Of a DNA stretch of 64,000 nucleotides, positions 30,325-40,421 are shown piece after piece. The first letter of the stretch is position 1; each line of letters starts with the position of its first letter. The notes beneath the pieces are model-generated. The model saw only the letters and a list, made by a program, of their open reading frames with translations, had not been told where the DNA came from and did not search any database. The stretch spans positions 2,400,501-2,464,500 of the forward strand of contig NZ_CP054491.1 in the NCBI RefSeq assembly GCF_013343005.1, written 5' to 3'. The position numbers and the translations under genes are program-made. Source of the DNA: Candidatus Reidiella endopervernicosa (lineage in GTDB: Bacteria > Pseudomonadota > Gammaproteobacteria > GCF-013343005).

Positions 30325-30606
30325 TCAGATCGAAGTCAGCAATAGTTTCAATTCATCATTATTATCTTGTTCGATACCAAAACGTTCAAATATCACTTTT
30401 ACACTGCTATCAATGTGCTGTTCAATAGGTATATTGATCAACCAGGAGTTCTCGTAGCGGGAGATGATCACCTCAATGCCATGGTCGTCGAGCTTAACTT
30501 CAAGCTGCTCGAGCCATACTTCAGGCACACCCATCCGTATCATCTGGCGTTTCTCGTCCCTCGCATTTGAGGTATATCCGCCATTGCAATCTCTACTCCT
30601 GATCAT
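30325..30606 (-). CDS. hypothetical protein
   Basis: A 93-residue frame, soluble and acidic toward the C-terminus (FERFGIEQDNNDELKLLL), with no family I recognise. Its N-terminal twenty residues look unlike the rest. An alternative start at an ATG preceded by GGAG opens another frame, so a shift near 30.55 kb is likely. It lies directly after a 43-codon membrane protein gene and upstream of the caspase-DUF4384 gene on the same strand. Confidence 0.4.
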   Translation of the reverse strand: MIRSRDCNGGYTSNARDEKRQMIRMGVPEVWLEQLEVKLDDHGIEVIISRYENSWLINIPIEQHIDSSVKVIFERFGIEQDNNDELKLLLTSI

Positions 30607-30724
30607 CTTGCTCAGTTGAGTGAAATGCCGTTAATGAAACGCCAACACTGAACATGAGTAGCAGTGAGACCAAAAGTTCCGCAAACCATATCCGTAAGTT
30701 TCCAGTTAAATACTCAGTCATCAT
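30593..30724 (-). CDS. small membrane protein (43 aa)
   Basis: A 43-residue frame starting MMTEYLTGNLRIWFAEL, with one hydrophobic helix (LLVSLLLMFSVGVSLTAF) and an acidic tail EQDDQE. A good ribosome binding site (GGAGAG) lies a few bases before ATG 30724. It overlaps the next frame by a few bases. Small one-helix proteins of this kind are easily missed by gene callers. Function unknown; its place between the PPC-like gene and the caspase genes suggests it belongs to the same operon. Confidence 0.5.
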   Translation of the reverse strand: MMTEYLTGNLRIWFAELLVSLLLMFSVGVSLTAFHSTEQDDQE

Positions 30725-30820
30725 CGACTCTCCTTGACTGGTCAAAATCGCAGCCAATTCACCCAGGCACTATCAAACACCGGCAATCGTCAGGCGTAGT
30801 TTTCACCCAAGCTACAAAAA

Positions 30821-31103
30821 CCGGGGAGTCGCTATTTTTGCGAAAGTTTGTTTTGGGCATCCAAGCCCAAGCAAACAGCAAAACTTAACGCGACCGTTTA
30901 TGCCTGCGGCGCCCGACCGTCCTGCGTACGTTGCGTAATCACCTCTTCGAGGCTCTACACAACTCCCTCAGTGACTCTACGCCGACATAAAGCCGCTGCT
31001 GCATCTTCTTCGTCGTCCGCTCGCGCTCTCAACTACGAATATGCAGACGGCGTCGACTATCGGGGACTAACCGCCCTCACTTCGCTCTCCATGGCGGTCA
31101 GCG
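30821..31103 (+). mobile_element. repeat element E283, copy 1 (intergenic)
   Basis: A 283-bp type A copy (arms GTTTG with CAAAC; right end type A) between the PPC-like gene and the 43-aa membrane protein gene. It is antisense to both, and splits what looks like a minus-strand operon. Confidence 0.9.
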
Positions 31104-31163
31104 GGGGTTAATGCAAATCACATTAACCCCTCCGAACATCTGTTTTGACCGCAGTCTCAAATA

Positions 31164-31860
31164 TTAGTTAGTGAAGAGTTCATAGGCATTCCAGACACGA
31201 CCCAGGTTATGTATTTCAACCCTGAACGTACCAGTCCAGGCGGGGTCAGGAGCAGTACATGGTATCTGTACGATCACTGTCGGTGCATATCTCATTGTCA
31301 TTATTGTCGTAGACATAGAGATCGAGATCGGTATCACCATCACCCTTGATGAGAATCTCTGCCTTCTCTTCTCCCTCAAACTTAATACGGAAGATATCTA
31401 CATCTCGTGCCTTGATACGATCTTCGTGGCCACGCACACGCCCCTTTACTCGACCACGCGACTTCATACCTTCAACATCTCGAACCATGGCCAGTACTGT
31501 TGGGTTATCGCCAGCCATCTCTTTGGCGCGTGCCAGCATTGCATCGGCCGTACCGCTATTCGCGCTTGCCTTCTTGTCACTATCATCGCCACCTTTGCTG
31601 CTCTTGGCGGCCTCCATCTTATCTGCGCCACCCACACTCTTCTTCATCTTCGCAGCCAGTACAAGAGCTACCGCATCGTTATTTGCATCGCCGTAGGCAG
31701 CAAGCTGATCTGCAAGTGCGAGCTGTGTTACGGATTGTGAAGACTCGCTAGAGGAAGCCTTACCCGAATTACTACCCTTTTTATCCATACCAGCCAAGCT
31801 CATACCCGAACTCATACCCAGTACAATAGAGACCGCTACTACAACTATGCTTTTCTTCAT
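31164..31860 (-). pseudogene. secreted protein with C-terminal PPC-like beta-sandwich, one frameshift
   Basis: A signal peptide (MKKSIVVVAVSIVLGMSSGMSLA) is followed by a low-complexity Ser/Lys/Gly region and an alpha-helical part (ADAMLARAKEMAGDNP). The C-terminal domain reads FRIKFEGEEKAEILIKGDGDTDLDLYVYDNN, NEICTDSDRTD and then, after a one-base shift near 31.25 kb, APDPAWTGTFRVEIHNLGR. That pattern fits bacterial pre-peptidase (PPC) domains, which often accompany secreted or surface peptidases. With the base restored the protein has about 230 residues. It precedes the caspase genes and could be a periplasmic partner of them; this is inference from order only. Confidence 0.6.
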
Positions 31861-32058
31861 TTTTCATTCTGTCTTCCTTTCTTTATATGTGGATTATTTC
31901 CGTGCTTACTGTCTATAACGGACAACGTGGCGGCAGTGAACATAACTTTTTCTCTACAATTAAACCCTACCAATCACTTGGTTTTACACCTATTTTTACT
32001 TGATCATACTTATAAAAGGCAGACCAAAAGTGACTGTAAATGGTCTGTATTTATAATT

Positions 32059-32919
32059 TTATCGTAGCCAATTTGACTCAAGCATTCCGACATATTGATT
32101 GTTAATAGCGATAACCTTGCTTGTTTCTCGATCATAAAACAGATGGTAATAGGTCGTTATTGCTAGTATTTTTGCATCACGCGAAATCACTTTCGCAGTA
32201 TCACCATCACTTCGATACACCGTGTAGGTGTACTTGGCATCGCGCTTCAACATTCCAGACTCAGCCAGAGCAAGATCCGGACGTGCATTAACATGACGCT
32301 AAACAGGTATACGATACCTGCCAGAAGAAAGCACTAAACCTGTCCATCGCCATGGTGTACGTTCACCTTGCTCAAAGATCAAATGCTGTCCAAGCCATGC
32401 TGCAAGGAATACGACGACACCATAGGCGAATACCATCACCGCGCTGAGCACGACATTCTCACCAATCGTCAACCCATTAAAGGCGCGTACGACGAGAAAA
32501 GAGACGGCAACAATCAGGACAACAACCAACGCAACCATAGCAATAACACGAAACCGCCTACGCTCAAGGCCAAACAGAACTCTTTCGCCAGATCGCAGTT
32601 CATTCTTCTCTGCCCAGACAGACTCACAACGGTCGACAACCACCACAGCCACCACAGCCACCATGTATCCGGCAATCATAGAGACAATCATCAGTATCGC
32701 CTTGAGGAAGGTACTTACGACTGCCCATTGCCGCCACCACTGATACATAAAGTCATAGAAAGACGAAAAGCGGAATATATTGATGTCGAATTGATTAAAG
32801 AACGCCCTCTCATAGACATACCCGACCGACGAGGTCAGTAGCAAAACGATTGCACCTAGCAACGCTGGGTGACCAGACAACCAGCCCACAAACTGATGAA
32901 TAGGTCTCTTCTCATTCAT
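32059..32919 (-). pseudogene. multi-pass membrane protein, one frameshift
   Basis: Starting at MNEKRPIHQFVGWLSGHP (ATG 32919), the protein has about four hydrophobic helices (PALLGAIVLLLTSSVG, FLKAILMIVSMIAGYMVAV, VIAMVALVVVLIVAVSF, NVVLSAVMVFAYGVVVFLA). A soluble tail follows after a shift near 32.27 kb: YTYTVYRSDGDTAKVISRD and YHLFYDRETSKVIAI. I do not recognise the family. It lies immediately downstream of the putative anti-sigma gene. Confidence 0.5.
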
Positions 32920-32944
32920 AGTTAGATACACCCTACCTCTCTGT

Positions 32945-33905
32945 TCATTGCTGCTGTCCAGCACCGAGTATCAAGAAACGCTTTGCGTAGTCGCAGAACA
33001 GATCTTCATCCTCTGCATCAATCTCTGACCACTCACTCACTAGTTCGGCCTTCTGCACGCTTCAGGTCTTGCTGAATAAAAAGGAAGTAACCGTTCAAAC
33101 ATCTGGCGATGACGTACGTTTGCACTTCCGGCACGGCCCTCCCAACGCACTCAAAGAAACCAGCAACGTCCAGCGTCCCGCCTCATACTCTGTGCGCCAA
33201 ATTCATCACAGTCAGAGCCCTCACAGGCGTGTCGTTTAGTAGGAAGCGTTTTGATGACCTAAGCCACTCTCCTGATGGGCCGTCAACTCTGAGCAGGCCA
33301 CTGTGAATTCAGCCATGAACCCTCCGCTGGTTAAACTTGTTCATTATTAGCCTCGATACTACGGTTTAGTGCCACCACTATCGGCCACCCTGCACAGAGG
33401 GGGTATCTCGGCAGGCCAATCCCGATATGCACTATTGATCTCCTCTACCCAGCCGGCAGGTGCCAGGCTCTGGTTGAAATGGGATACAAGCACCAGAGCA
33501 GGTAGTAGCGTGATAGCCATTGCAGCAGCTGGACGAAGTACTTCGATTGACGGTGAAGTAAGTTAGCAATCTCAATATGTGTTATCACCCCTACTGAACA
33601 GCTTGAACGATGCGACGGCGAAGCTTCTCTCCGCCGCTCGCAGCTCAGCCAGAGCCGATAACACGCGACATCTCGTGCGACCCAGGACTTTACTTCAGAG
33701 GCACGTGGTTCCGCTAGCAATCCCATATGCCAATCGGAGATTTCATTGAGATCAGGCTCGAGGATGACGCTACGGCATCATCCAGTGCAAGCGCCAGACG
33801 AGCCAGATGTTACGCTACGATTGACTCTCTTCCGCGGGTTCATCACCAGCCATCCTCAAGCGGTGCCTTGCGACAATCTATACTGAGAATGTGAACGTCA
33901 TTCAT
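32945..33905 (-). pseudogene. putative anti-sigma factor, heavily degraded
   Basis: The region directly downstream of the sigma-like gene can be read, with many frame changes and some stops, as MNDVHILSIDCRK, then DLNEISDWHMGLLAEPRAS, then EVKSWVARDVACYRLWL. A hydrophobic helix (AAAMAITLLPALVLV) follows, and the end is SEWSEIDAEDEDLFCDYAKRF. A short N-terminal helical domain, one membrane span and an external tail, next to a sigma gene, fit an anti-sigma factor. The call rests on context and layout, not on a family motif. Confidence 0.35.
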
Positions 33906-33907
33906 AA

Positions 33908-34736
33908 TCATTCCATTAGCGCCTCAAAGAGAGCTCCTTCACTTTCAAATGCCCCTGATGCGAGCACAAATACGGCCAATTCGACGTCGTACGTTGTGTG
34001 GTGCATCACAAATACATCCTTGCGCGCTCATGGTCATATTCTCCAGGTATATGAGTTTCAAAAGAATCCGCTCATCATCATCGAGCTCAAGTATTTGTCT
34101 GAGATGAGACCACTTGGCTTGAACCTGATTACTCAGCTCCTCCTGTGATTGCTCAGTATCTCTTCATGATCAAATATCACTCGCATCAGCGCTCCGATCT
34201 CTGATTCTGAAAGCACACTCTCTGGTGAGACATCATCTGCAATCTCTAACGGCTCACTCTCCTCACCTGACAAACCTGCATCAATCGAGATCGGCTGAAC
34301 CCTGGGTTTAGGACAGGCATTCTCAGCACGGATGCGACTGGTCGCCCGCTGCACGATCTCATCTGGAATGTCTTGGCTGTCGTGGAGATGGCCCTCGTTC
34401 TCAAGACGATGAGCAATTTCACCGGCAGGTATTTTGTCAAAGCAGAATAATTCGTAAATCCTCTGCCATATCGGGCCGAGACGCTCTACCCAGCGGGGAC
34501 GCGCGGTCTCCCGAAATGGTGTCGATAGAGATCGCGTAATAGATTTTTATAGGCTGTTTTGACGTAGGCATCGGTAAGAAGCGCTGCTTCTCTGGAAGAG
34601 ATACGGGTATGGAGCTTAAGCATCGCATCCTGCGAGGCATCCTCATGATCGATATGCGTATTTGCAAAAAGTAGCGTGCTTGGCGAAGATAGTAATCGAC
34701 CCAGGCAGGGCTAAAGAAATTGAACGGCTCTCCCAT
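33908..34736 (-). pseudogene. sigma-70 family (ECF-like) RNA polymerase sigma factor, degraded
   Basis: With indels bridged, the minus strand reads MGEPFNFFSPAWVDYYLRQA, HEDASQDAMLKLHTR, ALLTDAYVKTAYKNLLRDLY, IWQRIYELFCFDKIPAGEIAHRL (in pieces). Near the end it reads LRQILELDDDERILLKLIYL and APHNVRRRIGRICARIRG. The first part resembles region 2, and the last is a region 4-like helix-turn-helix with the L..L..DDERILLKL pattern. At least four single-base shifts are needed. The gene heads the minus-strand series of anti-sigma, membrane, PPC-like and caspase genes, so it may have been their regulator. Confidence 0.55.
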
Positions 34737-34745
34737 TAGATACAC

Positions 34746-36120
34746 ACAGGCCTTACGCCTTGCTCCTATTATTTTATTTATTATGCACGCGCAACATACC
34801 CGATTTGACTCAAAAACAAAAACAGAGTAAATATTCGCATCAACGCGGTGCCAACACAGGCTCTATAACATAGATATCACTAGTTTTTCCCAGCTAAGCC
34901 ATATCGGTAATCACCAAATCACCCGTAACCCACATCCTGCTTCTAGTTCGGGGCGACAATGTTCCGATAGACCTGAAGTGATTCACCACCATCAACCCTG
35001 ATACCGTTTACCTAGGCGACCGGCACGCCACTCAGTCCAAGTCCTCACCCTCAGCCATATCGATTTGAGCCTGCCCTTCGTCTCGCTATTTTCATGCCGG
35101 TGGAAAAGCGGCAATCTTCCCTGTTCACCCGCCACACTCACCTCCTCACTATCGTCCACAATCTAAGGCTGCGAGACCAACACCCGCGATATCATCACTG
35201 TCCTTACAGCCCTCTCATACTCCAGAGTGATCATGTTTTAATATCTCTATCAGACGGACACGCGAGAGGTTGTATACACCGGAGTAAAGGGGACAAATAC
35301 CTGTATCAGGTTCGATAGTATTGAATATCCCTTATGGAAGAATGCTATTTTGGACTGATGATATCGACCTTAAAACAGGTTAGCAAAGTGAAAAAGCCTA
35401 TCAAATATTAACGGCATCATTACACTGATGATGTCGATAGCCTTGAAACAACACGTCTAACGCTGGAATCAATGAAAAGTACAAACCCTTATAAAACCGC
35501 ATAGTTTCAACAGCGTGATATGTCGCCCCAATGGACCACCACATCCTGATTGACAAAAACCACCGGTCGTCAGACCTGGGTATTCAGCAAAGAAGTACTA
35601 TAACCTCTTCGCTGACTACGGAACACTGATAACCTTCATCGAACATAGCGTGAATTATAGTGGCAGTTTGAATCAGGCATCCACCCACATATGATTTGAC
35701 AAAACCCACCAGCACCGCTAATGTCGTACGAGGTCAGACCTGTTTTGAGTAGAGAGGCACGTAGACCCTAGGGATCCCTCTTACAAGCTACTACCGCTAC
35801 CGAAACGGCCACATCGAAAAAGCTGGATATCCCTTTCGGTAGAGTAGTCAGTTAAAGTCAGACCATACTCTCTCAAGATTAATTATAAAACCACGCCAGC
35901 CCGTATGTATGACATGAAGAGACAGGAATGACCTGTTTGAGATGAAGATACCAGCGCAAGAACTCTAACAAAACATCTATAACCACACGTCGACTGAACT
36001 CGAATTTGAAGAGTGAGAACTCTCCGCAGATGGTCAGTTAACACGGCATCGTGGCAGATATTCCTCTACCTGAATTTAAATCACGCCATGTCGTTCATTG
36101 ATGGAAGTGTAGTGAATTTG
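34746..36120. other. degenerate non-coding stretch
   Basis: About 1.4 kb with no frame above 75 codons that I can support on either strand. It lies between the sigma-like gene (minus) and a plus-strand remnant, so it must include the divergent promoters. Short stretches near 35.94 kb match the beginning of the downstream remnant (see the repeat entry), which suggests eroded paralogous gene copies. I see no RNA gene, transposase or intact regulatory site. Confidence 0.5.
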
Positions 36121-36230
36121 GTAGTCACTAGAAATAACAGCGCAAGAACTACTAACAAAACATCTATCGCCACCTGATCGACTCGATTATCTCGAATTTG
36201 AATTTGACGGGGTGACAGTTCGATGTTTCG
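35940..36230 (+). repeat. diverged direct duplication (two partial copies)
   Basis: Two stretches about 190 bp apart share CAGCGCAAGAACT, then ACAAAACATCTAT and TCGAATTTGAA in the same order: about 35950-36020 and 36138-36215. Both read as AQELLTKHLS in a plus frame. The first copy is more eroded. They look like the starts of two tandem paralogues, only the second of which continues as recognisable coding sequence. Confidence 0.5.
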
Positions 36231-37075
36231 GTGTTCTTCACGGCATCACTGGCGGGCTGAACCGGTGCTACCGGAGATTCGTAAAAGCAATCGATTCGTT
36301 CAATTGAGGGCACAGTGCTCGCTGAAAAGGGGATGAAGTCGATCTATCGTAACTGCGGTATTGATGCTGAGCTGGAGGATTGGCTGGTGTTAAGGCCCAT
36401 CGATGCACTACTCATGGGTGTACAGCTAATCGCTGATCCACGTTGTCTATGGATGATCACCATAGACGCCCTTCGAGACTGCTACGACGTAGCGATCCGT
36501 TCACAAACGATAGAAACAGCACCATTGAATCACTCGGTGAGTCTCCTACTTCCATCATATCGATCCTATAGAGCGCCGCAAACTCGCAGGTTTCGAAACT
36601 TCAGAGCGGGCAATCAGACGTGATCTGTACCGATTAGAAAAATGGTATCAGTAGTAACATCAGGAAAAGGAGGCAGTGGAATAAACAATCCCAGATGGCG
36701 ACGTATATTACTGCTGGAGCGATTTATGCACATTCCAGCACGTTCACTGCACATGCTCTACTACGCAACCGCATACGCAAAACCCATAACCTTCAGCTGA
36801 TCAATCTGGTCGTTGGAGAACACACAACAGCGACATGGCCTATATCGCAAACAACAGCATCGAAACAACAGAGGCCCATAACAGGGATCCCTTTCTGTAG
36901 TGAAGCGTATAGTTTCTCGTGCCAGACGTTTTGGTGGCTACAGAAGCACCCTGTCCACCATCGAATTAACAACAAGAAAGTCTCTTTATATGGCTGCACT
37001 GCTATTGGGTGCCAGCATTCCAGTTATCAGTACGATCGTCATCATATTGGCTATACCAGCGTGATAATCACCATG
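36130..37075 (+). pseudogene. unknown protein with C-terminal membrane helix, degraded
   Basis: The plus strand reads EITAQELLTKHLSPPDRLDYL, EFEFDGVTVRCFGVLHG, ITGGLNRCYR, then after a shift TVLAEKGMKSIYRNCGIDAEL, EDWLVLRPIDALLMGVQLI and ADPRCLW. The end is a basic stretch RIVSRARRFGGYRSTLS and a hydrophobic helix AALLLGASIPVISTIVIILAI. I do not recognise the family. At least three indels. Possibly a tail-anchored protein; function not assignable. Confidence 0.4.
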
Positions 37076-37155
37076 AATCACACCTCGAACTAAAGCATAC
37101 TTGTCATGTAAAACAGTAAGAAAGCCTGCCATCAGGTAGCTCAATTATAGAATTC

Positions 37156-38020
37156 GTGGTCTGTGAAAGCCTCACTGACTACGACAGTACAACGGTCCTG
37201 GCCTATCGTGCACAGCTTTATAATGGATCGGGACACGACACCGTTATCCTCGAGTATTATCCCGACAAACTGTGTCATCGTGAGATAGAACATCCGACCT
37301 CAATGCCAACCAGCCCCACAGACTCAGAATCAGTTTCTATCTGTAATAACGATCCCTTCGATCTTCCTGCTGATCTTTTCTCCACCGCTGAAATGTCTCA
37401 AGAGATCAAAATAAATGGCACTGAGTTTGCGCAGCTTCGTTTTCGAGAGGGACTAAAGCAGTGTAAGAGCCGATACGAGAAGATGTGCTCTGGTAACACT
37501 CCTCTGCCCTTCGGAAACCGCGTCTACTACAGAGAATTAAACAACACGGCTTACTGCATCTTCACCAATGGCGACGATGCATTGCCCGCCTACCCCCACG
37601 CTTACTTGATACCGAGAGCATCGAACCAGATAGAGCAATCACACAATATATCGACAACGACATCGAGGCTCTTCGTGGCATCTACAGTCGCACAGAAACC
37701 GACCCATCAAAGGTGGAGCAGAAACTACGAGCCTTCAGAAGCGAGGGTTTCTGGTCTCTACTGGAGGAGATAGAGCAGACCAGAGATGAACTCAGCATCT
37801 TTAGCAGTAACAACGAAGATAACCGAATAGGCGACAGAACACGTCAGTTAACCATTGATGAAATGGATAGTGAACTGGGTATTAACGATCGAGAGTGGCG
37901 AGTAATAAGGCTACTTCTCTCCCCTTTGATGATTTGTGGGAGTGGCTCATACCTGGCAACGCGGGTGGTGTCTCTATTTGCCGTCACGGACGCACGTTCA
38001 GGCACTGGCAGACGATGATT
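37156..38020 (+). pseudogene. hypothetical protein, frameshifted
   Basis: A long open segment from GTG 37156 (VCESLTDYDSTTVLAYRA, then VILEYYPDKLCHREIEHP) continues after a one-base shift near 37.61 kb. There it reads DRAITQYIDNDIEALRGIYS, VEQKLRAFRSEGFWSLLEEI and, after another, FDDLWEWLIPGNAGGV. The composition is that of a soluble protein with a helical C-terminal half. The opening reads somewhat like the start of a protein-kinase-type fold, but I see no catalytic motif and make no assignment. Confidence 0.45.
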
Positions 38021-38072
38021 GTATAAATGGATAACAACAGTAACAACTCAACACGCGACGATATTTCAGCGA

Positions 38073-38497
38073 TTAATGGTCATAGATTTCGTTCTCGAGT
38101 CGATCGAGATAGTCGATGCGCTTTCTGTTCATTCTCAAGCGGCAGGCATTGTACTCGGAAGAAAATAGCCTGCTATCAGCAGGATAGACGTGCAGATAAC
38201 CATTCACCTCACATTGCGCATCGCGAAATAGATGCCACGCCTGATACAGCTCAGCAAGTGCAACACGTGTCTCACTATTGTGCTCATCATCACTAAGCAA
38301 CCCGGAGTCAGCAACGAGCTCGAGCAGCACTCGTTCTTTCTTCTTCAGCGCCTCATCACTCACCGCCACCTCCATTGCCAGTACCTGACGAGCATAGTCA
38401 TGGCCGGCGGTGCTGTTGATTGAACATCATCAGCGTATAGCAGGCCATTGAGTCCAAGACAAAGAGACAGGAAGACAAATATGATGAACTTCAACAT
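38073..38497 (-). pseudogene. secreted LprI-like (DUF1311-type) protein, one frameshift
   Basis: From ATG 38497 (after GGAG) there is a signal peptide, MLKFIIFVFLSLCLGLNGLL, ending near YADD. After a shift near 38.40 kb the mature part reads LAMEVAVSDEALKKKERVLL, WHLFRDAQCEVNGYL and SSEYNACRLRMNRKRIDYLD. The spacing of two cysteines and the closing C.....M...R...L pattern is that of lysozyme-inhibitor LprI N-terminal domains. With the base restored it has about 140 residues. It is divergent from the small membrane protein at 38568. Confidence 0.5.
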
Positions 38498-38567
38498 GAG
38501 ACTCCATTCGTGAAGTGTAGAGACTGTGGTCAGCACATCAGCCTGACGATGAGTCAAGGATGGTCAG

Positions 38568-38813
38568 ATGTGCCGGGTTATTTTTATCGCCAACGTCATA
38601 TTAATACTGACCGCAAGCATCCTGTTTCTAATTTCTCAGCATCACTGGGCGATTGTCGTAGGAATATGCCTTACCGTAGGGGTGATTGCCAATCTTGTCA
38701 GTTATCAGGACGTGACTAGCTGGAAGTCATTCATCAGCGAAACCTGCCAAGGAAAGCGTGTTGCATGTAACCACTGCGGTCATTGCAACACTATCTTTCC
38801 ATGGTCACTCTAA
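38568..38813 (+). CDS. small membrane protein with C-terminal zinc-ribbon-like motif
   Basis: An 81-residue protein. Two hydrophobic helices (VIFIANVILILTASILFLI and WAIVVGICLTVGVIANLV) are followed by a short loop and KRVACNHCGHCNTIFPWSL. The CxxCGxC arrangement resembles half of a zinc ribbon or a redox pair. An AAGGA sequence lies a few bases before ATG 38568. I know no family with this layout. It is intact although its neighbours are not, and ends 24 bp before the YdjM-like gene. Confidence 0.5.
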   Translation: MCRVIFIANVILILTASILFLISQHHWAIVVGICLTVGVIANLVSYQDVTSWKSFISETCQGKRVACNHCGHCNTIFPWSL

Positions 38814-38837
38814 ACGCCGAAGGATAATGCGTTATCA

Positions 38838-39743
38838 ATGGATATTATTCACCACACCTTCGCTGACCGCCATGGATAGCGAAGCGAAGGCGGTTAGTCC
38901 CCGATAGTCGACGCCGTCTGCCTATTCGTAGTTGAGGCGCGAGCGAACGACGAAGAAGATGCAGCAGCGGCTTTATGTCGGCGTAGAGTCACTGAGGAGT
39001 TGTGTAGAGCCGCGAAGAGGTGATTACGCAACGTACGCAGGACGTCGGGGCGCCGTAGGCATAAACGGTCGCGTTAAGTATTTGCCGCTTGCTTGGGCTT
39101 GGAGGCCCAAAACAAGCTTCCGCAAAATAGCGACTCCCGGAATTGGGACTGCTGGACTGCACAGCGCAATCGAGATGGATCATCTTTACAGCGGGCACTG
39201 CATTCCTTCTAGGCAGCCTCTTTCCAGATCTTGATGTGCTATTTATTGTTTTGGAAGACGCTTCTACCTCAAAACCACCAGTCCCTGACTCACTCAGTTC
39301 CACTTGCCCCATTCTACGCACTGCTTATCTGCACACCTCTAATTATCATTGAGGGTTATTCATGGTCAACTCTGCTTGCAGCTCTAGCTGGTATTGCTCT
39401 GCATATAGCGCTCGACTGGTGTAACACCTTCCGAATCGCCCTCTTTGCACCGTTTAGTTTTCGACGTTACAGCCTCGATGCTCTCTTCTTTATCGACGCA
39501 ACGACACTCTTTCTTACCGTGCTCTACTTTTCGACATCTTATCTCACAGCCCCCTACCTGTGGTTGTCAGCACTCTATGGCGTATTATTCACTCTCTACC
39601 TTGCCTTCAAGATCCTGCTACATAACAAGGTCATCAAAGTGAACAGGTCGATATCGCGATTCCATCAAGCCTCAACCCCTTCTCATTTTATCTATTTAAA
39701 GAAGATCGAAACCATCACCACAGTTACCACTACAACAGCCTGA
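38838..39743 (+). pseudogene. YdjM-like membrane-bound metal-dependent hydrolase, interrupted
   Basis: ATG 38838 gives MDIIHHT, which is cut by antisense repeat copy 10. Removing 38861-39140 yields MDIIHHTLIGTAGL, the family's N-terminal motif with its His ligands. After a +1 shift near 39.17 kb it reads TAGTAFLLGSLFPDLDVLF, a family core motif. After another near 39.25 kb it reads THSVPLAPFYALLI, LALAGIALHIALDWCNTFRI and SLDALFFIDATTLF. Several helices follow to the stop at 39743. Members are predicted membrane hydrolases (YdjM is LexA-regulated in E. coli). Without element and indels the protein has about 208 residues. Confidence 0.7.
38861..39140 (-). mobile_element. repeat element E283, copy 10 (inside YdjM-like gene, antisense)
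   Basis: A 280-bp type B copy (GCTTG with CAAGC; right end type B), on the opposite strand to its host gene. It sits eight codons into the gene. Excision of the pyrimidine plus element gives a perfect N-terminal motif, which fixes both element ends to the base. Confidence 0.92.
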
Positions 39744-39977
39744 CTCGAAGAAGATCTGATATTAAGACAATAAAAAGAGAGCGAGAAGGTTTACTTACTA
39801 GCAGAAAAGAGTCCGCTATATAGAGACATGAAATGATCTGCAGAGCGCTCTGCATCACGAGTATCGAAAGGGACAAATACGGTATAACACTCCAAGCGTA
39901 TGACATGGCAGTGAGAAATTACGGAGGGCGGTTTGGAAAAACAACACTACGGTTCAATACTCGAGAGGAGCTTATTA

Positions 39978-40332
39978 GTGAAAATTCTGACATTTGAGAT
40001 CGAACAGAAACCAGGCCTTCGGTTAAACCTGACTGATATCATCTTCATCCTGTTGATACTGCTGCTCTGCAGCGAGATGTATCACGCACACTTCGCACTC
40101 AACCTCTTACTGATCCGGTCTCCTGGGAGTCTCCTTTTTCCTCTTCTGTAATGTTTTCCGCATTGGCAATCACCTTGAGCGCTTCTGGTACATACCATTT
40201 ACAGTCATCTCAGGCTGGGGTATAGCATCTCAGCAGATCGACACAATGTGGTTGATCATAGCCGTACTACTGGAGCCGCTGAAGTGGTTGTTGATAACCA
40301 TCAAGATCAGAGGGGCCATTACAATGGCTTAG
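39978..40332 (+). pseudogene. small multi-pass membrane protein, one frameshift
   Basis: From GTG 39978 (after GAGAGGAGC) it reads VKILTFEIEQKPGLRLN, LTDIIFILLILLLCSEMYH and FALNLLLI. A shift near 40.12 kb leads to LGVSFFLFCNVFRIGNHLER, FWYIPFTVISGWGIASQ and WLIIAVLLEPLKWLLI. About 118 residues with three hydrophobic helices. I do not recognise the family; its intact part is good coding sequence. Confidence 0.45.
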
Positions 40333-40421
40333 GCCACTCACTAATCGATAACTGATATGTCGAGACAGAACACACACTACCATTCATGAGGACTCTCGCC
40401 TCCACTGACTCTCTCACCTCA

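Noticed and set aside
30848-31111. Recurrent frames within the repeat, e.g. VRCVITSSRLYTTPSVTLRRHKAAAASS, as a small protein gene
   Set aside because: The frame has no shared start or ribosome binding site, shifts between copies because of one-base differences, and is equally open in other frames. It is a by-product of the repeat sequence.
35330-35830. Transposase remnant
   Set aside because: Short similar strings (TTGACAAAA, GTCAGACCTG) recur, but no frame gives a transposase motif and no terminal inverted repeats were seen.
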